8,108 nt of DNA. It comes from Steroidobacteraceae bacterium (GTDB lineage: Bacteria > Pseudomonadota > Gammaproteobacteria > Steroidobacterales > Steroidobacteraceae). The DNA is taken from assembly GCA_023253235.1 (NCBI GenBank), contig JALRHE010000181.1, positions 1 through 8,108 on the forward strand. The letters are read 5' to 3'. The position numbers and the translations under genes are program-made. Under the pieces are notes generated by a model that saw only the letters and a list, made by a program, of their open reading frames with translations, was not told where the DNA came from and did no database searches. Of this stretch, positions 1 through 6,515 are shown piece after piece. Numbering within the stretch: position 1 is the first letter of the stretch; every line of letters starts with the position of its first letter.

Positions 1-691
1 AATTCGATTCGACATCACGCCCCCGAAATCGATGTAACCCGAGACAAATCAACCAGGCGAGTAACGCCGAGACGATATCGTGCGACAAAAAATGGGCACC
101 ACGGGATTGCTGGGCAATCGAAAATGCTGCACCCAATGCCAAAGTACAAAGCAAAGCGCCGGTCGCCCACGCGGGCTTCGTCGAGCGCCAAATAAAAAAC
201 AGACCAAATAAAGCAAACGCAGAGGAAGAATGAGCTCCGGGGAAGCACGCCGCACGAGGCAAGTCCGCAGGTCGTGACTCGAACCAATGGATCACCGGCA
301 TGCTGCCGCCGAAGCCTTGCAGATCCCAAGGGCAATCGACATTAGTGATCTGCTTCAAGATACCGATCGTCAAAGGGACGAGAACCATACACGCGGCAAA
401 GTAACCGAGGTCGGCACGATAGGCCGATAAGCGCATGGATCGATAACTAGCCGCCCAAGCCACCAGCGCGAGAACACCGACGAGACGCATCAAATTGCGC
501 CCGCCGGTATGCAGCAACTCGTTCGCCCACCAGTCGTGCCGGGCAATCCACTCGTTCGTCGTTGCATCAAAAAAGAAATATCGGGCGATCATCACGTCGC
601 CATCGAACAACGCAAGCATCAACAAGAACAGCGCGACGAATCCGATGATCCAAAGATCGAGAGCGCCTCGTCCGACAACCTTGAGTGGCAT
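1..691 (-). CDS. PAP2-family membrane phosphatase, 3' end cut by window edge
   Basis: The frame starting at the ATG at 689-691 is open for 230 codons to the window start without a stop, so the C-terminus is missing. The family removes phosphate from lipid phosphates or pyrophosphates, or transfers it, at the membrane. The protein is strongly hydrophobic, with likely transmembrane segments near residues 11-29, 70-82, 96-112, 158-168, 175-192 and 206-219. The three phosphatase signatures are visible: K113 followed by NVDCPWDL (117-124) for motif 1, PGAH (151-154) in place of the usual PSGH/PGGH for motif 2, and RGAHFLSHD (197-205) for motif 3. The CPWD and GAHFLSHD forms belong to a recognisable bacterial subgroup. 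The gene follows the TPR gene after 14 bases and is the sixth gene of the operon. No clear Shine-Dalgarno sequence precedes the ATG. The family call is firm; the substrate is unknown. Confidence 0.85.
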   Translation of the reverse strand, partial: MPLKVVGRGALDLWIIGFVALFLLMLALFDGDVMIARYFFFDATTNEWIARHDWWANELLHTGGRNLMRLVGVLALVAWAASYRSMRLSAYRADLGYFAACMVLVPLTIGILKQITNVDCPWDLQGFGGSMPVIHWFESRPADLPRAACFPGAHSSSAFALFGLFFIWRSTKPAWATGALLCTLALGAAFSIAQQSRGAHFLSHDIVSALLAWLICLGLHRFRGRDVESN

Positions 692-705
692 GGGTGGTTA
701 TCGTA

Positions 706-1362
706 TCAGCGACCTGCGGAACCTGCTTTACCCAGCAGCGCTGCGATTTCCTGCCGGCGACCCGCGTCTGCCGTGTCACGACCGGATCGTGACGGTGCCG
801 CTTGCGCGATCTTCAAGTGCTTGATCGCCAGCGCCGTCTCACCCTGATCGAGCAGGAATTCCGCGTAGAAAAAATTGGGGTCGATACCGGCGGGGTTCAG
901 CTTCAGCGCGGCCTCGAGATGCTGACGAGCTTTCTTGTCATTACCGAAGCCGACCGGGAATCCGGGAACCTTGTGGTACAGGGTACCGAGACTCGTATGG
1001 GCGGAGCCGGAAAGTGCCGTTGCGTCGATCTGCAGTGACGACTCCAGCACGCTACGAGCTTGCTTTGCCAAAGACAGCGCGCCTAAACCACCCTTGGCGC
1101 CCGCTTGACTCGACAGCGCAATGCCGTGCCATACCATCGGCTCGGCACGTCCTGGCTGACTCGCCGCCAAGGCGGCTGCCCGAGTTGCCAACTGCCCAAA
1201 CTCCGTCGCCTTTTGGTCGGCGGAGGCAGCCGAATAGTTGATCCGCGCCCATGTTTGTTGAATGTCGAGCAGGTCAGCATCCAACGAGGCAGCATGAACC
1301 GAAGCTGCCGAGGCCAGCAGCAGTAACGCCGTGAGAAATTTGTACCCAAAAAAAGTCTTCAT
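706..1362 (-). CDS. Secreted/periplasmic tetratricopeptide-repeat protein
   Basis: This 218-residue protein begins with a signal peptide: K2 and K8, a hydrophobic stretch at about 9-22, and likely cleavage after VHA at residue 24. It should therefore act in the periplasm. The rest is helical. TPR-like helix pairs are visible at about 119-157 (LGTLYHKVPG, then the ARQHLEAALKLNP helix) and at 163-190 (FFYAEFLLDQGE, then ALAIKHLKIAQAAP). It ends with a GRRQEIAALL helix. The KVPGFPVGFGND segment between helices is characteristic of a family of small periplasmic TPR proteins. It is probably a scaffold without enzymatic activity. Its ATG overlaps the upstream dehydrogenase stop as ATGA (1359-1362), with GAGGT 8 bases upstream (1371-1375), which supports this start. 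It is the fifth operon gene. Its partner is unknown. Confidence 0.8.
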   Translation of the reverse strand: MKTFFGYKFLTALLLLASAASVHAASLDADLLDIQQTWARINYSAASADQKATEFGQLATRAAALAASQPGRAEPMVWHGIALSSQAGAKGGLGALSLAKQARSVLESSLQIDATALSGSAHTSLGTLYHKVPGFPVGFGNDKKARQHLEAALKLNPAGIDPNFFYAEFLLDQGETALAIKHLKIAQAAPSRSGRDTADAGRRQEIAALLGKAGSAGR

Positions 1363-2159
1363 GATGGATTACCTCGTTGAATGAATCGCCGAATGACCGG
1401 CAGCTGTTTGACCAATGCACCGTCGACCAGCGATGGCAGAACCGCGTTAACACGCGCGAACAATGCCTCGGGCCAACCGATCACCCTATTCGTACGCCGG
1501 GTCGACAAACTAGCGACGACCACTTGCGCCACGCGATCCGGGTCATCGACCTGATTCCCCAGCTGTCGGTTCAATTCGTCCATCGCATTGGAATTCAAGG
1601 GTGTTCGAGTCGCCCGCGGTGCAATGTGCTGCACGCTGATACGGGTGCCGGCGAGCTCGCGATGCAGAGCTTCCGAGAATCCACGCAACCCGAACTTACT
1701 CGCCGAGTAAACAGTCTGTGACGGATAGCCGATGTAGCCAAATACCGAGCCAATATTGACGATATGCGCTTGCGGCAGCGACTTCAGGTGCGCAAGCAGT
1801 GCCTGCGTCAGACAGATTGGAGCAACCAGATTCGTCTGCAATAACGCATTGATTTCCGCCGAATTCGAGTCCTCGAGAAATGCGGCGCCACTGGTGCCGG
1901 CATTGTTGATGAGCGTGTCGATTCCAACGTGATCCCAATGGCGTGCATATTCGGCAACCCGCTGTCGATCCGAGTTGATCGTGAGATCTGCAACCAGAAT
2001 ACCGATCTGCTGCGGCGCCTCAGATGCGATCGTCTGCAACTTTGAGAGGTCGCGACCCGTGATCAAAACACGCGCACCCTCATCGACCAAGCGCCGAACG
2101 ATCGCGGCCCCAATCCCGCTGCCACCGCCTGTGACTAACGCCCTGATTGGCGAATTCAT
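1359..2159 (-). CDS. Short-chain dehydrogenase/reductase (SDR), probably NADP(H)-dependent
   Basis: This is a classical SDR of 266 residues, a normal length. The Rossmann nucleotide-binding motif TGGGSGIG lies at 10-17. GRD at 35-37, after the second strand, puts an arginine where NADP(H)-preferring members have one. Also seen are ADL at 57-59, NNAG at 85-88, N110, and the catalytic S138, Y151 and K155 (YSASK). The usual PG motif after the active site is PRATRTPL at 181-188. The extra ~30 residues at the C-terminus resemble those of SDRs acting on bulky or lipid-like substrates, but this is inference. It should oxidise an alcohol or reduce a carbonyl in the cytoplasm. The ATG overlaps the stop of the upstream oxygenase gene (ATGA, 2156-2159), so it is probably translationally coupled. 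The exact substrate cannot be read from sequence. Confidence 0.92.
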   Translation of the reverse strand: MNSPIRALVTGGGSGIGAAIVRRLVDEGARVLITGRDLSKLQTIASEAPQQIGILVADLTINSDRQRVAEYARHWDHVGIDTLINNAGTSGAAFLEDSNSAEINALLQTNLVAPICLTQALLAHLKSLPQAHIVNIGSVFGYIGYPSQTVYSASKFGLRGFSEALHRELAGTRISVQHIAPRATRTPLNSNAMDELNRQLGNQVDDPDRVAQVVVASLSTRRTNRVIGWPEALFARVNAVLPSLVDGALVKQLPVIRRFIQRGNPS

Positions 2160-2830
2160 GCGGCCACTCGTTCCAAACTACGGAATACATTGCCATAAAG
2201 CCAGAACATGGCATTGGCACAGTCGCCGATCGCCGTGTGATCCGGCGGTGTATCCAGTCGATTGACGATCCCTGCCAGATGCTGGGTATGTTCCTGATCC
2301 AACTTGCCGTGACTACGCAGGTAGCTGAATGCACGATCGGGCAGCTCGAGAGCCGACTGAATCCGACTCGCCGCTTCGAGTGCCAACGCAACACTCGTTC
2401 CCTCCAGAACGAAGACCATGCCAAAGAAGCCGACCGGATTGCGGCGCATGGCAACGTCATAGGCGTAGGCGACCATGGCGTCCGTTTCGACATTTGGCTT
2501 GGAACGCCTCACGCGCTCGGCATCGCCACCGGCAGCGGTGATGTCGTTTAGGATCCACTGCTCGTGGCCGTGCTCCTCCTCAACATAATGAACCAGTTCT
2601 GAGCGCAACCAGTCTTTGGAGTCATCAAGTCGACTGCCGACCGCCATCAATAGCGGAACCGTATGCTTGACGTGGTGATACGCCTGCGTCAGAAACGCCA
2701 CGTAGAGATCGCGCGTCACATCACCGACCAAAGCACGCTGAATGACGGGTGCGGATAACAGGAAGCGGCGCGCGTTTTGGGTAGAGTCGGCCAAGCGGCC
2801 GTAGGCATCAACTGGCGATGGCATCAACAT
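2156..2830 (-). CDS. Heme-oxygenase-like di-iron oxidase/oxygenase (HDO; iron-containing redox enzyme family)
   Basis: The 224-residue all-helical protein resembles the TenA/PqqC/heme-oxygenase fold and specifically the iron-containing redox enzyme family, to which UndA, CADD and SznF-type enzymes belong. Candidate metal ligands lie in the expected order: E84/E86 with H87/H89 in VEEEHGHE, E143 in FVLEGTS, and H174-x3-D178-x2-H181 in HGKLDQEH. The last pattern matches the third-helix ligand set of di-iron HDOs. Characterised relatives use O2 to cleave or oxidise fatty acids, amino acids or tyrosine-derived groups; the reaction here is unknown. I chose the ATG at 2828-2830, giving a 23-base overlap with the ligase gene, because GAGGA stands 5 bases upstream. 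M3 (2824) is an alternative. An acyl ligase upstream and an SDR downstream suggest an acyl-derived substrate. Confidence 0.85.
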   Translation of the reverse strand: MLMPSPVDAYGRLADSTQNARRFLLSAPVIQRALVGDVTRDLYVAFLTQAYHHVKHTVPLLMAVGSRLDDSKDWLRSELVHYVEEEHGHEQWILNDITAAGGDAERVRRSKPNVETDAMVAYAYDVAMRRNPVGFFGMVFVLEGTSVALALEAASRIQSALELPDRAFSYLRSHGKLDQEHTQHLAGIVNRLDTPPDHTAIGDCANAMFWLYGNVFRSLERVAA

Positions 2831-4268
2831 ACATATCCTCGATCAAATTTTGGTAGCGCGAAAACACCACGTCGCGACGGGTTCGGCCATTAGCGGTCAC
2901 CGTCTCATCCGCGAGACGTAGCGGTTGCGGTAGCAAAGCCCAGCGCCGAACTTGGGCGTAATCCGGTAGACGACGATTGGCAGCGTCGATCGCCGCACCG
3001 AGTTCCGCCGCGTTGACCATCGGGCTGCTCGGATAAATCAAGCAGGATAAAAATGGCTTCGATTCACCGAAAACTACAGCCTGAGCGAGCAAGCCACTCG
3101 CGAGCAGTTCTCGCTCGACCCACTCGGGCGACACATTGCGGCCTAGGCTCGTGATCAGGAGATTCTTTCGTCGGCCTCGCACATGCAGAAAGCCGTCCGC
3201 ATCGATGAAGCCGAGATCACCAGTCGCCACCTCATCGTTCACCCGTTCGTCGGCACCGAGGTAGCCCGACATCGTCGCGCCACGGACATAAATTTCACCG
3301 GCCTCGTCGATTCGAACTCGGGCGTGCGGCAGCACACGCCCCACACTGCCATGGCGTGCCGCACCGGGGCGGTTCAAGGCAACCACGGAGGCGCACTCAC
3401 TCAGACCGTACCCTTCATACGCGGGCAATCCGACGGCATGTGCCGCCGTCAACAACTCTGGAGAAACAGAGGCTCCGCCGACAGCGATGAATTTGAGGTT
3501 GGCTGGCGCACGCCAGCCTTTTGCGACCGATGCTACCAGCACGCGCAGCAGCTCTGGCACCAACAAAAGACTTTCCGGCGAATAACGATCGACGCAAGCC
3601 AACATGCGCGGGATGTCGATCCCGCCATAACCAACGCCGGTTTCACCCAATGATGGCAACGACACCGTGGCACCGAGCGCCGGCGCCACCTGAAGACTCA
3701 CGAGGTTGTCGAGTAAAGTCGATAACGGCAGCAGAGAAAGATGGCGACGCACCGTGAGAGGTCGCAACACCGACACCAAAGAATGGACGACCGAATCCAT
3801 CGACGCTCGCGACAGACAAACCCCTTTCGGATTTCCGGTACTACCCGAGGTGTAGGTGACCTTGCAGGTATCGGGCGGTATTCGTCTTTGCCCTAGTCGG
3901 CGTTGCTCCGATGGCCTTGATCTCGCCCAACACTGCAACCCTAAGATTCCGTCGTCGATCCGTCGCCAGTCACCCGGTAACTGATACAGCTTGTGGGGAT
4001 CATCCGTCATGATTCGGTCGAGGTCGGCATCTTCAACCACGTGAGCCAGTTGCGCCTCGCTGAAATGACGGGGTAGCGGCACGTTGACGAACGAACTGCG
4101 ATGCAGGGCACGATCGACGATGGCCCAGGCAATGCCGTTATCGGCAAAAAGTCCGTAGCGCACCGATGCATCTGACGTTTTCGCCAACCACGCCGATGCC
4201 TGTTGCTCTGCGGCGACGAGTTCTTCGGATGTCAGCGTTCGCTGCGTATCTGCAAATGCAGCGCTCAT
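2808..4268 (-). CDS. AMP-forming acyl ligase / acyl-CoA synthetase-like enzyme
   Basis: This is an ANL-superfamily adenylate-forming enzyme of 486 residues from the chosen start. Motifs appear in order: the P-loop YTSGSTGNPKGV (139-150), YEGYGLSE (284-291), TGDLG (349-353), the hinge region GRRKNLLITSLGRNVSP (365-381), and a C-terminal NGRTRRD (460-466). It should activate a carboxylic acid, probably an acyl chain, as the adenylate and pass it to CoA or a carrier. The position normally held by the catalytic lysine of the last motif is arginine (R462). The frame is open 62 codons further upstream, but I prefer the ATG at 4266-4268. It gives an ATGA overlap with the upstream gene, has AGGTGG 4 bases before it (4273-4278), and leaves no extension inside the hemolysin-family gene. 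At 486 residues it is somewhat shorter than typical acyl-CoA synthetases, mainly at the N-terminus. It is the second operon gene. Confidence 0.92.
   Translation of the reverse strand: MSAAFADTQRTLTSEELVAAEQQASAWLAKTSDASVRYGLFADNGIAWAIVDRALHRSSFVNVPLPRHFSEAQLAHVVEDADLDRIMTDDPHKLYQLPGDWRRIDDGILGLQCWARSRPSEQRRLGQRRIPPDTCKVTYTSGSTGNPKGVCLSRASMDSVVHSLVSVLRPLTVRRHLSLLPLSTLLDNLVSLQVAPALGATVSLPSLGETGVGYGGIDIPRMLACVDRYSPESLLLVPELLRVLVASVAKGWRAPANLKFIAVGGASVSPELLTAAHAVGLPAYEGYGLSECASVVALNRPGAARHGSVGRVLPHARVRIDEAGEIYVRGATMSGYLGADERVNDEVATGDLGFIDADGFLHVRGRRKNLLITSLGRNVSPEWVERELLASGLLAQAVVFGESKPFLSCLIYPSSPMVNAAELGAAIDAANRRLPDYAQVRRWALLPQPLRLADETVTANGRTRRDVVFSRYQNLIEDMYVDAIAS
2836..2840 (-). promoter_or_regulatory. 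Ribosome binding site deciding the start of the HDO oxygenase gene
   Basis: GAGGA on the minus strand lies 5 bases before the ATG at 2828-2830 and 11 bases before the alternative M3 codon. This favours the longer start and the 23-base overlap with the ligase gene. Confidence 0.55.
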
Positions 4269-4867
4269 GCAGCCACCTGGGCGCAATGCCCGAGCCAACC
4301 AGCCATGATGCGTGGAGTACTTTCGTAATAACGACCCCAATGAGTGGCGCCGGTTTTCAGCCTCGCGGGGTCCGCCCGGCCCAGATCGAGTAGCGGTGCA
4401 CCAAAGCTGGCGACCAGTGCGCACACTCGTGGCGTGCCAGTGAATACCAGCCATTCGAACCCTTCGCGCGCGAGAAAGTCGGGTAGCTGCTGCAATAGCT
4501 CCATCGTGGCCGCCCGGTCGCGACTGGCAAAGTTGCCGACCTCGACGATTCGGTGACGATCGAGCCTTGCTACAGAATCGACCGTTTCACCTCGGCCGAG
4601 CAGCATCTGCTCGACTGGCGCGTCTAGATACTGTTCCAGGAACAAGGGACCCGCCGCCGCACTCTGATAACCGAGGACCGCGAGCGGTTGATCGTCTTCC
4701 CCTATGCAACCCAAGAGATTTGGCATGAATTCCAGAAGTTCGGCGCCATGAGCGACGGCGTAACACGAGCGGATGAGACGCTCAAATCCGCTTCGCGACG
4801 GCGCTCCAGCTCCCTGTTTGAGAATTCGCGTGGCGGTGCGCCCACGCTGCGTGGTGACGGCGTTCAT
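4265..4867 (-). CDS. Thermostable hemolysin-family protein (GNAT-like fold)
   Basis: This 200-residue protein matches the thermostable hemolysin (delta-VPH) family over nearly its whole length. Recognisable blocks are CYAVAHGAELLEFMPNLLG (35-53), AVLGYQSA (63-70), LFLEQYLD (75-82), IVEVGNFASRDRA (107-119), EWLVFTGTP (138-146), LGRADPARLK (162-171) and WGRYYESTP (177-185). The family name comes from a Vibrio hemolytic factor. The pattern of strands and the EVGNFAS region resemble the GNAT/acyl-homoserine-lactone-synthase fold, so an acyl-transfer role is at least as plausible as hemolysis (inference). No signal peptide is seen, so it is probably cytoplasmic. It is the first gene of the operon, divergent from the sigma factor gene. 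No Shine-Dalgarno sequence precedes the ATG; instead a GTCTAACC octamer ends 4 bases before it. Confidence 0.88.
   Translation of the reverse strand: MNAVTTQRGRTATRILKQGAGAPSRSGFERLIRSCYAVAHGAELLEFMPNLLGCIGEDDQPLAVLGYQSAAAGPLFLEQYLDAPVEQMLLGRGETVDSVARLDRHRIVEVGNFASRDRAATMELLQQLPDFLAREGFEWLVFTGTPRVCALVASFGAPLLDLGRADPARLKTGATHWGRYYESTPRIMAGWLGHCAQVAA
4273..4278 (-). promoter_or_regulatory. Ribosome binding site deciding the start of the acyl ligase gene
   Basis: AGGTGG on the minus strand lies 4 bases before the ATG at 4266-4268, inside the 3' end of the hemolysin-family gene. It supports that start over the ATG 62 codons upstream. Confidence 0.5.
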
Positions 4868-4950
4868 GATCGGTTAGACAGCCGAAGGCTCCGAAATCCA
4901 TCGCCGCGATTGATCCGAGTGCCCCGCGCCGTCTAACCTCCCGAGCCGCA
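4868..4950. promoter_or_regulatory. Divergent intergenic region with candidate ECF-type promoters
   Basis: These 83 bases separate the hemolysin-family operon from the sigma factor gene and must hold the promoters of both unless transcription starts inside genes. On each strand the octamer GTCTAACC lies just upstream of the start codon: 4931-4938 for the sigma gene (12 bases before ATG) and 4879-4872 for the operon (4 bases before ATG). TCTAA fits the TCTRA-like -10 of sigma-E-type promoters. At equal distance upstream stand TGATCC (4911-4916, plus strand) and GGATTT (minus strand, 4899-4894), each 14 bases from GTCTAA. They are weak -35 candidates and lack the usual AAC core. The region contains nothing else I recognise apart from a short AGCC-GAA-GGCT hairpin at 4880-4890. 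Confidence 0.4.
4872..4938. repeat. Perfect 8-base inverted repeat, 51-base spacer
   Basis: GGTTAGAC (4872-4879) and GTCTAACC (4931-4938) are exact reverse complements and do not extend further on either side. They flank nearly the whole divergent region. In 83 random bases a perfect 8-base inverted pair would turn up a few percent of the time, so this is suggestive, not conclusive. They could be paired -10 elements or an operator. Confidence 0.55.
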
Positions 4951-5535
4951 ATGTCGACGTCGGATCAAAAACGGGTGGAGCGGCTCCTGGCGGGTGATGA
5001 ACTCGCCTTCAAGGAGTTTTTCGATGAGTATTTCGACCGCCTTTACCGCTTTGCCCTCTCACGGGTGCGCGACAACCCGAGCCTTGCCGAAGAGGCGGCA
5101 CAACGGGCACTTTGTCGTGCCGTTCGAAAACTCGATGGTTTCCGCGGTGAGTCGAGCCTGTTCTCGTGGCTCGCCGGCATCTGTCGCAACGAACTCGCCG
5201 ATCTACTCGAGATCTCGAACCGGGATGCAGCGAGGCAGGTCAGTCTGGACTCGGATCCCGCAGGACAACGTGCGGCACAGCAACGCGCTGCCGACCTGCA
5301 GCACGAACCCGAGGAACAGACCGCGTCGGAAGAGCGAACGGAGCAAATCGATACCATCCTTCGGCAGCTGCCGGGACGCTACGGCGAGGTACTGCGATGG
5401 AAGTATCTCGACGATCTCTCGACCGAGGAAATCGCCGTGAAGCTCGGCGTCTCGCACGATGCCGCTCAATCGAGCCTGCAGCGCGCTCGGCTGGCTTTCA
5501 AGTCCGCGGCGAACGCCGCGGGCCTTGAGGTATAG
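4951..5535 (+). CDS. ECF-family RNA polymerase sigma factor
   Basis: This 194-residue protein has the two-domain layout of group 4 (ECF) sigma factors. Region 2 spans about 18-88, with DEYFDRLYRFALSRV (25-39) and the promoter-melting/-10 reading segment FRGESSLFSWLAGICRN (64-80). Region 4 spans about 136-186, with LPGRYGEVLRWKYLDDLSTEEI (140-161) leading into the GVSHDAAQSSLQRAR helix-turn-helix (166-180). The linker (about 89-134) is long and rich in Q, A and E. It should direct RNA polymerase to a small set of promoters when released by the FecR-like protein encoded 3 bases downstream. No stronger in-frame start is visible upstream of the ATG at 4951, and no Shine-Dalgarno sequence precedes it. 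A candidate -10 at 4931-4936 would give a very short leader and suggests autoregulation. Confidence 0.95.
   Translation: MSTSDQKRVERLLAGDELAFKEFFDEYFDRLYRFALSRVRDNPSLAEEAAQRALCRAVRKLDGFRGESSLFSWLAGICRNELADLLEISNRDAARQVSLDSDPAGQRAAQQRAADLQHEPEEQTASEERTEQIDTILRQLPGRYGEVLRWKYLDDLSTEEIAVKLGVSHDAAQSSLQRARLAFKSAANAAGLEV
5527..5530 (+). promoter_or_regulatory. Ribosome binding site of the FecR-like gene
   Basis: GAGG within the last codons of the sigma gene lies 8 bases before the ATG at 5539, supporting this start and coupled translation of sigma and anti-sigma. Confidence 0.5.
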
Positions 5536-5538
5536 AAC

Positions 5539-6492
5539 ATGAACGACGAAGACATCCGAAAAGCGCTTCGCCCGTTACGAGATTCACCCCGAATTCCAAC
5601 CGATCGTCGCGAGGCCGCCTTTGAGCGCGTTCGCTCGGAGTGGAAAGAAGGTCTTGCCGAACAACAGCAGACGACAGTTCAACAACCACGACGTCGGTGG
5701 ATGCTGGCCACCGCGGCTAGCGTATTACTCGCACTTTTCTCTGGCGTACTGCTCTGGATTTCAAAAGACGCCGACAAGTCTCCAATACGGATCGCTACGA
5801 TCTCGGCGGTGCACGGCATGACGGCTTTCCGTGATAACGATCCGATCTACAACCAACAAGCGATCAACACGGGCTCTGCCACGTTATCGCTGCGACTGGC
5901 ATCCGGCCTCATGGTTCGAGTTGCGCCCCATTCCGAACTGGTGTTCGGCGACAACAGCCACCTCCGGCTCAACAAAGGTCGTATTTTCGTCGACTCGAAT
6001 GCCGATCATGCGAACGCACCGCTGATCGTCGAAACGAGACTTGGGGCAATCCAACATCTCGGCACTCAGTATCTCGTCGACTACGATCAGGAGCGGCTCA
6101 ATGTCGCGGTTCGCGAAGGCACGATCGCCCTGCAGAAGCCCGAAGAGAGCCGTTCGCTTGCAACGGCCGCAGCAGGTGAACAACTCACCGTATCTGCGAC
6201 AACTCCACAAACCATCGAACGAACGACGGTTTCGGCTACCGATGAACGCTGGAGTTGGATCGAAGCAGTTCCCTCACCCATTGATATCGATGGCGCCAGC
6301 CTCGGAACATTTCTCACCTGGTACGAGCGCGAGACGGGTCACCGCGTCACTCTCCAAAATACCGATCCCGACGTTCGTCTGAACGGGAGCATCGCTGGCC
6401 TGACGCCCGACGATGCGCTCGCCGCGGTCGCCGTTGCCGTCGAACTCGACGTGGTACGTCGTGACGGGGAGATCCTCATCAGCAAGCCGTAA
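5539..6492 (+). CDS. FecR-like transmembrane anti-sigma/regulatory protein with C-terminal STN-like domain
   Basis: This 317-residue protein sits 3 bases after the ECF sigma gene, the classic place for its anti-sigma partner. Residues 1-53 are charged and cytoplasmic, ending in RRRW. A single transmembrane segment spans about 54-75. The periplasmic FecR domain covers about 85-198: AFRDND (96-101), LRLASGLMVRVAPHSEL (118-134), LNKGRIFVDS (144-153), and the final block LGTQYLVDYDQERLNVAVREG (174-194). The C-terminal part (about 247-316) reads as an STN-like domain: IDGASLGTFLTWYERETG, then LNGSIAGLTPDDALAAVAVA. It should hold the sigma factor inactive and release it on a signal from the receptor. 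The N-terminal part does not look like the usual FecR N-terminal domain. The family call is firm; the signal is unknown. Confidence 0.9.
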   Translation: MNDEDIRKALRPLRDSPRIPTDRREAAFERVRSEWKEGLAEQQQTTVQQPRRRWMLATAASVLLALFSGVLLWISKDADKSPIRIATISAVHGMTAFRDNDPIYNQQAINTGSATLSLRLASGLMVRVAPHSELVFGDNSHLRLNKGRIFVDSNADHANAPLIVETRLGAIQHLGTQYLVDYDQERLNVAVREGTIALQKPEESRSLATAAAGEQLTVSATTPQTIERTTVSATDERWSWIEAVPSPIDIDGASLGTFLTWYERETGHRVTLQNTDPDVRLNGSIAGLTPDDALAAVAVAVELDVVRRDGEILISKP

Positions 6493-6515
6493 GCACTCGT
6501 TCTGATCTCTCTATA

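Noticed and set aside
15..335. Minus-strand open frames of 106 and 68 codons at the left edge
   Set aside because: Both are out of frame with the PAP2 coding frame, whose motifs are all in the third minus-strand frame and run off the window without a stop.
495..847. Two overlapping plus-strand open frames of about 110 codons opposite the PAP2 and TPR genes
   Set aside because: They lie antisense to well-supported genes, show no recognisable domain, and use Arg/Ser/Pro-rich composition typical of shadow frames.
4269..4454. A 62-codon N-terminal extension of the acyl ligase
   Set aside because: It lies wholly inside the hemolysin-family gene, has no family-like sequence, and the ATG at 4268 has both a ribosome binding site and an ATGA overlap.
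4880..4890. AGCC-GAA-GGCT hairpin as a transcription terminator
   Set aside because: The stem is only 4 bases with no T-run, and it lies between divergent genes where no transcript should end.
5043..5469. Minus-strand open frames of 104 and 88 codons inside the sigma factor gene
   Set aside because: The plus frame carries clear sigma region 2 and 4 motifs; the minus frames are Ser/Arg/Cys-rich shadows.
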